The notes beneath the pieces were generated by a model. That model was not told the DNA's origin, did not search any database, and worked only from the letters and a program-made list of their open reading frames with translations. A stretch of 64,000 bases of DNA from positions 62,001 to 126,000 of the forward strand of contig JAPQWV010000647.1 in the NCBI GenBank assembly GCA_027422505.1, in the 5' to 3' direction. Source of the stretch: Craterostigma plantagineum. Taxonomy: Eukaryota; Streptophyta; Magnoliopsida; Lamiales; Linderniaceae. Positions 44,508-56,209 of this stretch are shown here, piece after piece. Made by a program: the position numbers and the translations under genes. Numbering within the stretch: position 1 is the first letter of the stretch; each line of letters starts with the position of its first letter.

Positions 44508-47500
44508 CTAGCTTCGCAGCCTTTTCCTTTGGTGACTTTCTTCTTCTGCTAATTCCTGCGTACAAGTAAATATTACATCAACCATTGTCAATCTAACATC
44601 ATCAACATGACTAATTTCTACAGTTTATGTCCAAGAAACACTGGTATTCAAGTTTATGTTGAAATTGGCAGGCAAGCCAAAACTAGTCATACAAAGGTGC
44701 ATAGTCAACATAATAAAGAAGCTAATTTGATCCATAGCACATATATTTCATAGTCAGTGAAATGTAACACTAGCATTGAACAAACGAAATGAAAATAAAA
44801 CATACCCATTCGTTCTTTCTCGATTCTTCAGTTGGACCACCATGGGAGTCTGACCTACACTTTGCGTGTACTATAGGACCTAACTGTGACCTGTCCATCC
44901 CCAATGTTGACCCTATGGGAGCATACATATACACAGCTCCTTTATACATCCATTCCTCCGTCTCGTCACTGTAAAAATCATCAAAGGGCTCCCCACACAA
45001 TGCACAAGTACTCTGTTCTTCATCAGCGGGGACAGCTAATTCTTCATCATCCCTTTTCTCCACAATATCCTCAGTAGGCTGAAGAAACCCAGGGACTGAT
45101 TCATTTCCCGAGGCTTCAGCACCGCTGAGCCACATGCTTACGTTCACAAAAAACTTGGGAGAAGGCTTTGTTTTACGGTTTTTCAGGGCACGGTTTTTGT
45201 TGACGTGCCAATCCATGTGCTTTCTGTGATCTTCCTGGCTTATGAAACGAAGCCCGCAAGAGGTGCATTGTCTGGGAAGATCACCGTATAGCGAAGTAAT
45301 TGTAGGTTCGTGACGCACCTTAAGCAGTTCTTGATCAAACTCCACCCCTATAGAGTCCTAAACATAGATATGGATACAGTGTGAAGTTATACGAACTAGC
45401 TAATTTAAGGGAACTAATTATGGATTTTATGATTACCTGCTTTGTGTTTGATATTAAACCTTGAGACATCAGCGAACCAAGCAACCCAGAGAGAGCACCA
45501 CCAGGAGGTCTCGGGCCCACTTGACCAATGTTTTGACCGAAGGATGGCCCAGGAAAAGAGGTCCCGGGTATAGATTGCCAAGCTGCTTCAATCATAGAAT
45601 ATGATATATTTGGGGCACAATGACAGCAATTATGACTGTAGAGATGAAAGATTGGGTGAATTACCTGGTAACCCACGCCCTGGTGCAACATATCCTTGGC
45701 CCATGGGGACCAAAGTTGGCTCGGAAGACAGTATAGGGAAGTTTGGTGGTCTAACACCATGCAGATTCGAGGGACGCAAATTGTTGGGATATGTTGCGTC
45801 TACATTGCCGTTTATACCAAATTGACCACCAGTTTGCATAAGTGACGGACCAGAAATGGGCGTGTGAAGATTGTGAGTGCCTCCTGCTTGCAAATTGCTT
45901 AGAGGCTGCTGATGATGAGAAATCAATTCTCTGGGGAAAACGGAGGGAACTAGGCTGGTCGAATCATGACCAGGCTGTTTGGAGAAAAAAAATGCATCAG
46001 TGAAATAAGTATAAATGATTCACATATCACTGCTCCATTCATCTAAGTAACTATATGTTTCTGGACGTAGATGTTAGCGAAACAGAATATCTTCTTAGTA
46101 GCAGCTTTTGCAAAAACAAAGGCATTGCAGGATTTCTGCTGGGATACCATAAATCATTCGCAATTCAGCATGTAAATAAATCAGCTAACTGTCACAACAC
46201 TGAGAAAACAGACTTAAAAACCTGAGCAGATATTGATAAAATGTGATACTAATGCTGAAAGGCTAGTAACAATAAAAAATTGAGTACTAGGCCATTAGTA
46301 TCTGTAACTACTCACCTTAGAAGAAAAAAGGTTTGTACTATGCCTCAGTGTTGATTTACCAAGTGGGCCCATGTCTTTCCAATCAAATTCTTCCTCTTCA
46401 GTATTCTGCCATGTCCTTGTACCTGCTACCCTTTCATCAGTACCAATCGAGTCCATGTGCTCAGGTTTCTGATAGTGCAAATGTTTTTCTCTTTCATCTA
46501 TCCCATACGCGCTAATTAAAGCCCTTGGTCCCTGAAGATTAACGTAGTTATCATACTTCTTATCCACAGATGTATTTGGAGGTTGTTTGGAGCTGCTTTT
46601 CCAGTTCCTTGATTGCCATTCCATATCCTCCTCTCTGCCCATCACCATATTATGTCGAAGGTCAATGCCTGAGCCAGATAGCGAGTCCCTGAAAGAAATT
46701 TTGTTACGAGAAACATCAGAATTGAACTCCTCAAGAGAATTTGATAATGACCTAGTGTGCCCTGTTCCATAAGGGGTAGACTTTGGGATCCTAGCAGCAG
46801 GATGCAGAGGTCTCTTTAGATCTTCACTTTTAACCTGAAATAGGGTAGGGTAGATTTATGGGAACATACTCAAACATCACCAATCAAATTCTCAATAAGA
46901 AGGTCCATCAGGCAAACGGCTTCAAAGTCCCGTCATTTATCAGTTGCATACTTGAGAAAGGAAAAAAAAAATCCTCAGATCACCAGTACAAGCCCCACGC
47001 CATCAAGTCATGGAAAAATAATTGGTAAAGAAACTCCAAGTTTTTGAGATTCAGCCAGACTTAATTGGCATACATAATTTGAAAAGCACAATATATAGGT
47101 GTAAGTGACGATGAGCATTAAAAATAAGATATCAAATTCTATCATCCTCTATATTTGGTAGTTGATATCACCCAATTTATCCTTTAAGAGGGGAAAAAGA
47201 ATCCAAACATTCTAGGAAAGATCACTGACAGAGTCAAATAACCAAGAGAAAATAACGAAATGCGGTGAATATCATTGTGTTCGTGTAGGTGAAAGAGAGA
47301 GAGAGAGCACATGCTCATGTACTTGCAAAAAAAGAAACCGACAATCGACATAGACAAAATAGATGGCGATCTTGATGCTGACTCACAGTGTCTGCTGGTG
47401 AGAGTCCAGAATGATGCTGTGCTCCAAAATACTTCGGGTTTACATGTATACCGTGTGCTCCTATGGGAGATTCAGATGCTCTCGATGAACTCAACCCAGA

Positions 47501-49294
47501 GGGTTGACCATTCGCAGATGGAGAAAACTGCAACTCTGCCTCAATCTTGCGAAGCACCGAGGATGGGAACACTGTTGACCACGTACCAAAGAGATGGCGC
47601 ATCGCACGGTGCATATTCGGATGGACTTGTAGATAGGCCTCACAGAAGACCTTTGGCCATTAAGCAACGCAAAACATAACGAGATCGTCAAATCACATTT
47701 TTCTTGACTAACACACAATAATGCCAAAGTACCGATACAAATGCAAAGTCATTCTTACCTCAGGCAAGCGAGCAGAGAAGTACTTGATATAATCTTTGCC
47801 AATGTTCTTCACAATACTGTCCAAAAGATACAAAGATGGTATCTTCTGATCAACCGAAACCTGGAAAAGACAAATAATAAACATGAAGCCTGAAACATAG
47901 ATATTAACAGCATTTGGCTCTCAGATTGTGTATCATGTAAAAGTGGTGCACATCAAAAAGCTAAACAGCACATGAGATACAAAATATGCATGATATAAGT
48001 AAAGATACAACATGAAACTGAGATACTTCGGAAAGAAGTCATGAGATATGATATCACAATCACACTGGAGCGTGAGATCTCACATTTCCATTCATCAATT
48101 GAAGGGTACGTATAGCGACTCAAGTAACGCTCCACTTGGAGAACCGAACCGCAACCACCCAAGAAAGATTATTATCAACATTGTACGTTGTATCCAGCAA
48201 GAGAAATATAACATTCAATTGTCCAATGAAAAAAATTCTTATAAGCTCCATTAATCTCTATAATACTAAAGTATGGAACAGATGAGAAAAACATAAACTA
48301 CATATGAACAAGACCTTCGCAAGTATGAATTACACCGCGTCAAGAGATCTCTGTTGTAGAGAAAACATAAGAATTCGGTGAGGACATATTACGCAACAAG
48401 AAATTCCAGGCTCAACAAAACAAATACAATGCCCACGGGAGGTATAAATAAATTATTTCCAATATAATATTCGAACATATCCATATCAAATACGTAAACT
48501 ATGGCTCATTTTAACAGCAACACAATCACTGTTCTCAACGAATGTTTTGCTTTCTCGGAAAAAAGCAACAAAGCCAACATAAGAAGTCCTTACATCCAGT
48601 ATAACTAAAGATAACTGCAATTGTCTAAACAATTTCATAATTCTATTGGAATAAAGATTCTGGTAGTTTAGCTTCCTCTAAATAATCTATAATCGACAGG
48701 ACTGTCTTTAGTTTCTTTAGATTGCAATAATTCTTTAGCATTCATCCGTTTGATGTTAAAATGTGATAGACGTCCACACGAAAATAGAAGAGGAAAATGG
48801 AGGCCAATTCAAAAAACTTTAAACAAGCTGAAAACTGGAGAAAAAGAAATACTACACTACATCGATACATTGCAGATCATTTTAATTACAACAACTACTA
48901 CCTACAGTATGAACAAGTTTAAACCCCAGTGGCTTCCAACAATAGAACCCTCGGCAAGACGCTATACCTCAATAATCCGAGAACATATCGCGTCTGCAAT
49001 ACCCTTGGCGTGCGCCCTCTGCTCTCCGGCGATTACAGTGAGATCCGTTATAGTCGGCTTCGAATTAATGGTTAGCTCCGACAAGAAAAGCTCATAAATT
49101 CTGACAATTTCATCAGGGGGCAAACCCGCCCGACCACCGGCGAAAACCCTAATCTCATCCTCCCTCTCCTTCACCAAGGCCCTAAATCGATCGAGGAGCA
49201 GCGGCGTCAGGGGTTTGGCGGGAACGACACCGTTTTGGACGGGTTTGTTGAAGCTTAGAGGAATACGGTTCTGAAATCTCGAGGCACGGTCCAT
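44508..49294 (-). CDS. PCFS4: PCFS4-like Pcf11 homologue, pre-mRNA cleavage and polyadenylation factor, eight exons
   Basis: Exons read right to left: 49,294-48,968; 47,860-47,759; 47,650-47,387; 46,834-46,316; 45,974-45,665; 45,585-45,437; 45,357-44,806; 44,555-44,508. All junctions are GT-AG and the sum is 757 codons with stop. Exons 1-3 encode the RNA polymerase II CTD-interacting domain ([50 protein letters not shown]). Exon 4 has [14 protein letters not shown]; exon 6 [20 protein letters not shown]. Exon 7 has a zinc finger ([21 protein letters not shown]), [13 protein letters not shown] and a second Cys-rich motif ([20 protein letters not shown]). The protein ends RKRLRS. Pcf11-type proteins link the polymerase CTD to 3'-end cleavage; Arabidopsis PCFS4 affects FCA processing and flowering. 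I chose the ATG at 49,294-49,292; an upstream TTG is in frame but not needed. No breaks are seen. Confidence 0.93.
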
Positions 49295-50143
49295 CCTGCG
49301 TACGCTAACTAGGTGCTCTTTGAGCGAATCGCCGTTGCCAAGTAAAAACGCCAACTCTTATAGCGGAAATCCTCTCAATTAGAATCAGAAAGGAAATTCG
49401 CCGCGGAGGTGATCGATTTGAAATCGCGAAATCCTCTCGAGTAGAGCGAAGTAAAAAAGTTGTCGACCAAAGAGGAAGGAATCACAGGCTTGAAACAATC
49501 GCCAATCGTCAGACAACAAAATTGGCAAAATTCGAAATCAGGATAAACGCTTTGAAGGATGGAATGCGTGTGAGACAGTAGTTTTGTATGTCGGAATTCT
49601 AATCAAGCCCAATATGTTGGGCCCAGCCCAATCACTTGTATGCGTGTGCCCTAAAAATACAAATAAGGTTACAATACAACAAATAAATAAAAATAGCGTT
49701 CGAATCGCACGATTTTTCAACAAGCGAGCAAAAGAGATTCATTAGCTGATACGGCAGCTTCTCTTGATTTTTCAGTGGGTTATTAAAGAGTTTTTCCTTG
49801 CTTCCTAAACTCATTTTGCTGCTTTATACTCAATTTCGTAGCTAGCTCGAGGTCATTTACAGTGGAAAAAACCATTCTACCTCTTCAAACGCCAGTGTTA
49901 ACATTTCTTGTTCTTTACTACTATTGTATGTTTTGATCATTTTTATTTGCCGCTACAAGGTCAGATACCGAGAAAGAAAAGGAATTTTACACTGCAATAA
50001 CTAACTATAGATGACATCCATACCCTCACAGTTGGTATGAATTCATCAATGGGGATACCCACTAGTCGGGGAAGTGTAACTTCTATAACCACATTAAGAA
50101 TTCAAATGTATAATGGAGTAACTTCAAGAAAAATCTCCCTAAC
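49295..50143. other. 5' region of the PCFS4-like gene and intergenic DNA
   Basis: It should hold the promoter and 5' UTR of the PCFS4-like gene. I see no strong core motif and no other gene. Confidence 0.5.
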
Positions 50144-50156
50144 TAAACTATCAATC

Positions 50157-50412
50157 TCCCCACATGGGTAGCCTAGTGGTTGGGAGGATGGAATTCGATC
50201 CCCTTGATCATGGGTTCAAACCCTGGCACTGTCGTTGTTTATGGGATCGTGGGTGGGTCCCATGGATCAAGGAGGATTAGTTCTACTGGAAGACATGGTC
50301 ATCACATAGCTGACATGAGGTTCAGATTCGATTCAGACTGAACTTAGTCGGAGTGCAGGGACTAAGGGGCGTGTATGAGGATACCTACCTGACCGAAAAA
50401 AGAAAACAAAAA
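50157..50412 (+). mobile_element. tRNA-derived SINE, 256 bp
   Basis: TGGGTAGCCTAGTGGTTGGG near 50,165 is an A-box region and GGGTTCAAACCCTGG near 50,212 a B box. It ends in an A-rich tail (GAAAAAAGAAAACAAAA). A perfect 13-bp target duplication TAAACTATCAATC flanks it at 50,144-50,156 and 50,413-50,425. Confidence 0.9.
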
Positions 50413-50425
50413 TAAACTATCAATC

Positions 50426-51590
50426 AACTAACCCTCATTTCCATTTATTTATCATCAAACTCCCTATTTCAAAACAATCTTACACGCCATACCCAATTGA
50501 CGAAAATGACAAATTTGAGCCTCATTTATTATTTAATGATATTTTCTTCTCCAAATTTCAGTTGAAAACACCTGCGATCAATGCTTCCAATTTCAGACTT
50601 TATTTCACAATCTTTCCTTTCGTCTTCATCTCCTGCCCCACCGGAAAAGCTCCAAGCTTACCCAATCAAATTTGAGTTTCTCGGTCCAAGTAAGTTGAGA
50701 TTAGCTTTCAGTTGTTTTTTTTCACCGTGGATTACCTGTCGAGCTTCTTGAGTTCGAGCGAACAGAATTGAGCTAGCGAGCGGAGTTCTAGAAAACGCTC
50801 TGGTGAGGTGTATTGCGAACGTTTGTGGCAGTGGCACTGACCTAAATCGGGTGACGAGCTGTGGGTGTCGCGTTTTGAGTGTTGAGCTGTAAAAAAGTTG
50901 AATCCTCCTTCATTTTTCTACCGTTTGCATACTGATGATGTCAAAGGAGGTTAGTATTTCGTTACAATTTGACTATTTGTTGGTTAAAGTAATTTCTTAT
51001 AGGCCGTACCAAAATATATTGATTTACCATGCCTACATTTCTTATATGAGGTTCTTTTTAAAGCTTACTATCATAACCATATGGTAATCGTTTGTCGTTG
51101 TAATTTTAACAGGTCATATTATATGAAACTATCTTGTGGGGCAGAGAGATGGGGTACAAAAAGACTTACAGAGGCAAAAAGTTGTTATTCGTATTTTTAT
51201 GGCTTGGAGAATGACACGTTGACCAGTTGCGGTGGTACTGTTGCTGATAGGTTATGGCACATTCTTTTGTCGATATGTTGACGATAGGTTATGACACATT
51301 TTTTTGTCTGGTGGATGAATAATGTTAGTAATGTCGATATGTTTGATATTAATATTATTGGTAGATGAATGATATTATTATTATTGTTATGTTATTAATG
51401 CTAAAAGTTATTTTATGTTCAAGTTTTTTACCATGGTACCATAAGACAGTAACATCGGGTATGGTACTCCAACTACTCAAAATATGTTTTCTGATAACCC
51501 ATTCAAGCGTTAAAACATGGAATTATTTGGTATTACAATTAACAAACTTATGTACTTTATAAATACATATAGGGGTACTACAAGCATCTA
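50426..51590. other. Intergenic, no gene seen
   Basis: AT-rich. Short open frames (for example 51,081-51,281) show no recognisable domain. Confidence 0.5.
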
Positions 51591-52670
51591 TATATTGGTG
51601 GTACAGTTTAGTTTAAGCTCTCACGCTTTATTGCACAAGAACCTACATGTTTTCGATAATGCAACACGTGGTACGACATGATATTACAAGTAAACTACGC
51701 ATGGTACTACACCGGAATATTTTTGGTACTATAAATATCTATATATTGGTATGACAAAGGGTTAAACAGTTTTCATGATTTAGTTGGTATAAGGTAGTTA
51801 ATTGCATGATATCTATCATTTGGCATCAATATCGGTGAGTTACTATTTAGAATTAAGGTTTATTCCATTGGAACGCAAACTTTTATGATATTAGTAACAT
51901 CTTCCTACATAGTCAAATTTTTTTATTTATTGCAAGTTAGTATTTATGTTTTATGTTACCATATGTTTAATTTTTATCATGTACCGTATTTTGTAAGCTC
52001 TCAGGCCTTATTTGATCAAGAATCTACGTGTTTTCTATAGTTAATCTTAATCACATCATCTGCCATTGACACTACTAGTAACCTACGAACGGTACTACAC
52101 TAGCATATTTTATGGTACTAGAAACATCTAAATACTACTACTACAAACATCTATATATTGGTATTACAAATTAGTGTAAGCTTTGTTCGAATTATTTTTT
52201 GGTCCGTGACTATGTTATCATAGTTCTATGTATTATATTGACAATTTGGTATCAATATTGGTTGGTTAACCTTTAAACAAAATAATTATCTCTTTCAAAC
52301 ATACATTCTTTCTTCTTAATATGATACTAGAAAGACCATCTAACTACATAGTCAAGAGTTTTTATCTATTGGAAGTTAGTGATTATGTTTTACCTTACCG
52401 TGTACCGTATTTTGGAAGTTCTCATGCCTTATTCGCACTAGAATCTATATGTTTTCGATAATTAAAAAAAAAAGGGTATGAATAAGATACTACAAGTAAC
52501 ATAGCATGATACTACAATAGTATATGTTATTGTACTATGAACATCTATATATTCCTGGTACTACCAAGTTAGGGTAAGCGTTTTTCGACGCCGTTCGAAT
52601 TTTTTTGGTCCATGACTATGATACCATAGTTATAGGTACTATATTGATCATTTTGGTACTTCGGCTAATA
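51591..52670. repeat. Degenerate tandem repeat, unit about 380-420 bp, about three copies
   Basis: The block TAAGCTCTCACGC...TTATT...AAGAA.CTACATGTTTTCGATAA begins at about 51,615, 51,997 and 52,416. Each copy continues with ...GGTACTA...CATCTATATATTGGTA... and the last two with TTTTTTGGTCCATGACTATG. GTAC-rich like the repeats at 38-40 kb. Confidence 0.65.
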
Positions 52671-52710
52671 TGACAAATTACCCGTGACACAAATGCATTA
52701 TTCGCCTTTT

Positions 52711-55496
52711 TTATGCTTCGGCTGTAAGTGGCTGTAGGGCTTTTAGAGGGTTCAAGATGACACCATCTATAAGCCCATACTCCGTTGCTTCTTTAGCGCT
52801 CATGAAAAAGTCGCGATCAGTGTCTTGGTTGATCTTCTCTAGGCTTTGACCCGTGTGATAGGCCAAGTAACCATTTAAATTTGCTTTGTGATGCAGCATT
52901 TCATTTGCCTAATCACCAAGATTTAATAAAAGAAAAAAGTCAATAAGTACGAAGAAGGGTATTTTAAGCAAGATGTCTACTTTTGCCCCAATAAGTTGTA
53001 CAAACCTGAATATCAATGTTCGTCTGTCCACCTTGTGCTCCACCAAGAGGTTGATGGATCAATATCCTTGAGTTGGGTAGCTGCAGAGGCGGATCTACAG
53101 TAGGGCCGGGGGGGGCCACGGCCCCCCCGAGAATTTTCGAAAATTTTAGTACTATATGTATGGTATATTGCAACAAAAACTGATATATTAGTTTTATATT
53201 GTGTAAATAACAAAATTTTGTGTAGTGTAGTGGTGAGAGAGCTGCACGATACATTAGTGGTCGGGGGTTCAACTCTTGCTGTAGTATACGTGTTACTTTT
53301 TAAAGTTTATTTATAAGGCTCTTTTGTCAGCTTTGTACTTTTAGTTTCTCTCAGCGTTTCTGTTCTTTTTTCAGTTTCTCCTTTATTGTCTTTTTTTTCT
53401 TAGAGCTTATTACACTTTGTTAGTTTTATGTTTCTTTTAGTTCGTATGCATTTTTGTTTTTTAATCAAACAATACAACCCTATTCTCCAAATTTTTAATT
53501 ATGGACCTTATTCTAGTTATTAAATCACTTTTTGAATAAAAAACACAATATCGAATAAAAAGAGGCTCAATACATATTGCACCTGATATTCATAAAACAT
53601 GAGTTCCGCGTTATTTCTCCTTAGTTTTCTTAATAGCATATTTAGTTTTAATAATATGCTACACAAACATCAATATCATGAAATGTTGTCACTACTCAAG
53701 CTTCGTCAGGGTTATCACGATTTTAACTTTTTATTTTGATATTTTATATGTTGGTAGAATAAACTTTAAAATTTTTTTATGATCCTTTCATATGTTTCGA
53801 TGGAAAAATGTATTTCAACAGAAATTTTTTTTCAACAAAATATAGAAAATGAAAATTTAGATACTAAGCTAACCTCACTCACTACCAACGCCATTTACGG
53901 CCCCCCCGATCAAAAGATTCTGGATCCGCCCCTGGGTAGCTGTATCGTTTTCCTTGAGTGGTCATGAAAAGTAAGCAATCAAGACAAGCAAAATCAGAAA
54001 CAAACTTGCAAATTTGCAAAAGAGTAACGGAGGTGTATACCTTTAGTTCCAGCACTTAATAGGAAGGCTCCCATGCTTGATTTGAACAAGGAGACAAGGT
54101 CCGTTATCACAGAATAACACCATCACATTAACAGACTGTACAAAGTAGAGAAATGTACCAGAAGATAGTGGAGTACTACATTGATAAAGTGTGTAATTTA
54201 ATTATTCTCACCTAGCTGCCAGTCCGACGCACACAGTTGAAACATCGGGCCTAATATGCCTCATGGTATCAAATATAGCCATGCATGTACAAGTCGAATG
54301 GATACGAATGGATACAAAATAATCAGCAAAAAAATATTTCATTAATAAATAAAGTGCAAGAAGATGAATTACCAGCTGTGACTGATCCACCAGGAGAATT
54401 CACATACATAACTATATCCTGTACCGTTCAGAGATAATATTCATGCAATAATTAGTACAACAAATTGCTATAGAATAGAGAAGTACAGGAATAAGAAAGC
54501 CACAAGCTATCAAATAAAGATTGTCATGGAGAAAATGTGGAATAGACAATGGCATTTCCAAAGGGGGAAGACATCGACCTAGATACTACACCCCCCCCCC
54601 CCCACCGACTTAACAACTAAATCCAGAATACTGCAGCGAAGATATAATCATACCTTAGTTGGATCCACAGCATCAAGATAAAGTAACTGAGCAACTATTA
54701 TGTTGGCCATATCATCATCCACAGCTCCACCACATCTTATAATTCTCTACCAAAAAAGAAAACTTTAATGACATAAAACCAGATAAAGAAATATCACTAG
54801 CTTCCTAACTCAAACTCTTCCAAAAAGTATCTCACGTATTGGAAAAGTTGGCTGATGACACTCATGAAGCGCTCTTGCATCATGGGAGGTGGACTCTGTC
54901 CCCCTTGTGCAGATGCAGGAATATAAGGGGATGAAGGAATTAGCACATCATCCCTATAGTTCAATAAATGTTACTTCAACAAGATCAGAAGACAAGCCCA
55001 AGAACACATCATCCACTAAAAGGTCGACTCAACGACAAAAATCATCTTGTTTCAATTTATTGGAAATTTGTGCAGAGTTCTACAGGCAGAAACCAAGTAC
55101 TCTTCAAATACCCGAAATACACACTGTAACATATTTTAGGCAACAACACCCAATGTCCAAAGCTCGATGATCAGAAATGAAATCACCAACGAAAAAAACA
55201 TAACCCCAAATACAATCCAAGATGAATATGAAAAGCAGACGTGAATTCCATAGTGCAGGTGTTAAGAACGCAGACCTAATTGACCAAATACCCTGACGCG
55301 AGCTGCTGCTGTTAGGTGCAAACTGCCTTGATCGACGCACTTGTGAGTTTCTTATCGGATTTGGGGAAACGGAAATTTGACGAGGGTTTCGTAGGGCTTG
55401 CAAAAAGAAGAAATGAATTGTGGAATCTGAGGTGCGAAGAAAAAAGGCACGAGTGAATGTGCGCCATCTTATCCAATCAACGCCGGAAATCTCCAC
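52711..55496 (-). pseudogene. CLPP5: ClpP5-like gene for a plastid Clp protease subunit, interrupted
   Basis: Exons read right to left: from about 55,496 to 55,276 (transit-peptide region ending RQGIWSIR); 54,953-54,836 (MMQERFMSVISQLFQY); 54,746-54,654 (RIIRCGGAVDDDMANIIVAQ); 54,417-54,372 ([16 protein letters not shown]); 54,282-54,212 ([20 protein letters not shown]); 54,075-54,041 (SMGAFLLSAGTK, catalytic Ser across the junction); 53,952-53,006 (PNSRILIHQPLGGAQGGQT, catalytic His); 52,908-52,711 ([20 protein letters not shown], with the Asp). ClpP5 is part of the stromal ClpPR core in Arabidopsis. Lesions: an 851-bp hAT insertion in the seventh exon, one nucleotide missing there even without it, and no AG acceptor before 54,282. 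The true start codon is uncertain. Confidence 0.88.
53084..53934. mobile_element. Non-autonomous hAT element in the ClpP5-like exon, 851 bp
   Basis: The left end is CAGAGGCGGATCTAC and the right end, on the opposite strand, CAGGGGCGGATCCAG; long G/C runs follow both. A perfect 8-bp duplication GGTAGCTG flanks it (53,076-53,083 and 53,935-53,942). It contains no transposase. TAGTGTAGTGGTGAG (53,223) and GGGGGTTCAACTC (53,262) resemble A and B boxes. Confidence 0.93.
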
Positions 55497-55799
55497 AGTC
55501 AGGCCGGCGAAGGAAGGTCAAGTGAAAGTTGAGAATAGTCTCGCCGCGGCGCGTGATAAGTTTATTTATGGGAATTACTATCCACCGCCCTTTTTATTTG
55601 TTATTGCCCCTAAAAGGACTGTAAAAAGACGATTTTGCTCATATGATATTTAAATTAATTTAAAAAGAAAAAACTAACGTCTATATCCGATACGAAATAC
55701 TGAAAACTACATACACAAATAAATTCGAACGATCTTCGACAATGAATCGAAACGACGTAACGGAAAAAAAATCGATTTAACATTTTAGGACCAATCGAT

Positions 55800-56045
55800 C
55801 GATACGTTCGGCCCTGCAGTGCACATGCCTAACGAAATTTTCGGTCAGGCTTTGTGCGGGCCGATCGATTTTTTCGGCCTGAACACTGCCTGGCCAAAAA
55901 AGTCGTTCGACCCTGCAGTGTACTGGCCCATCGATATTTTCGGTCTTGACACGTCTGGCCGAAAAAATCGATCGGCCAGTACACTGCAGGGCCGAAAATT
56001 TCGATGATCCGCTGCACTGCTTGGCCGAAAATCTCGATTGATCGT
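55800..56045. repeat. Palindromic GGCCGAAAAATCGAT-type subterminal repeats, left
   Basis: GGCCGAAAA words and complements recur. A large inverted repeat pairs CCCTGCAGTGTACTGGCC (55,911) with GGCCAGTACACTGCAGGG (55,975), enclosing TCGATATTTTCGGTC and GGCCGAAAAAATCGA arms. Confidence 0.85.
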
Positions 56046-56209
56046 ATTTTTTGTAAGCTTTTCGAGAATAATTCTTTTCATTAGTAATTTTTTTGTGTTA
56101 TAATTTGTGCCTATCTATTGTATTAATAATTCGAAACGGAATAAAGATGCAACAAAATATTCCAAACATAAACAGTACGCGTCCGATACATACGAAACAT
56201 AAACAAAAT

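Noticed and set aside
44789..45077. Plus-strand frames near 45 kb
   Set aside because: Shadows of PCFS4-like exon 7.
47311..47679. 122-codon plus-strand frame
   Set aside because: Antisense shadow of PCFS4-like exon 3.
54591..54603. Poly-C run in a ClpP5-like intron
   Set aside because: Simple low-complexity tract; nothing further supports a function.
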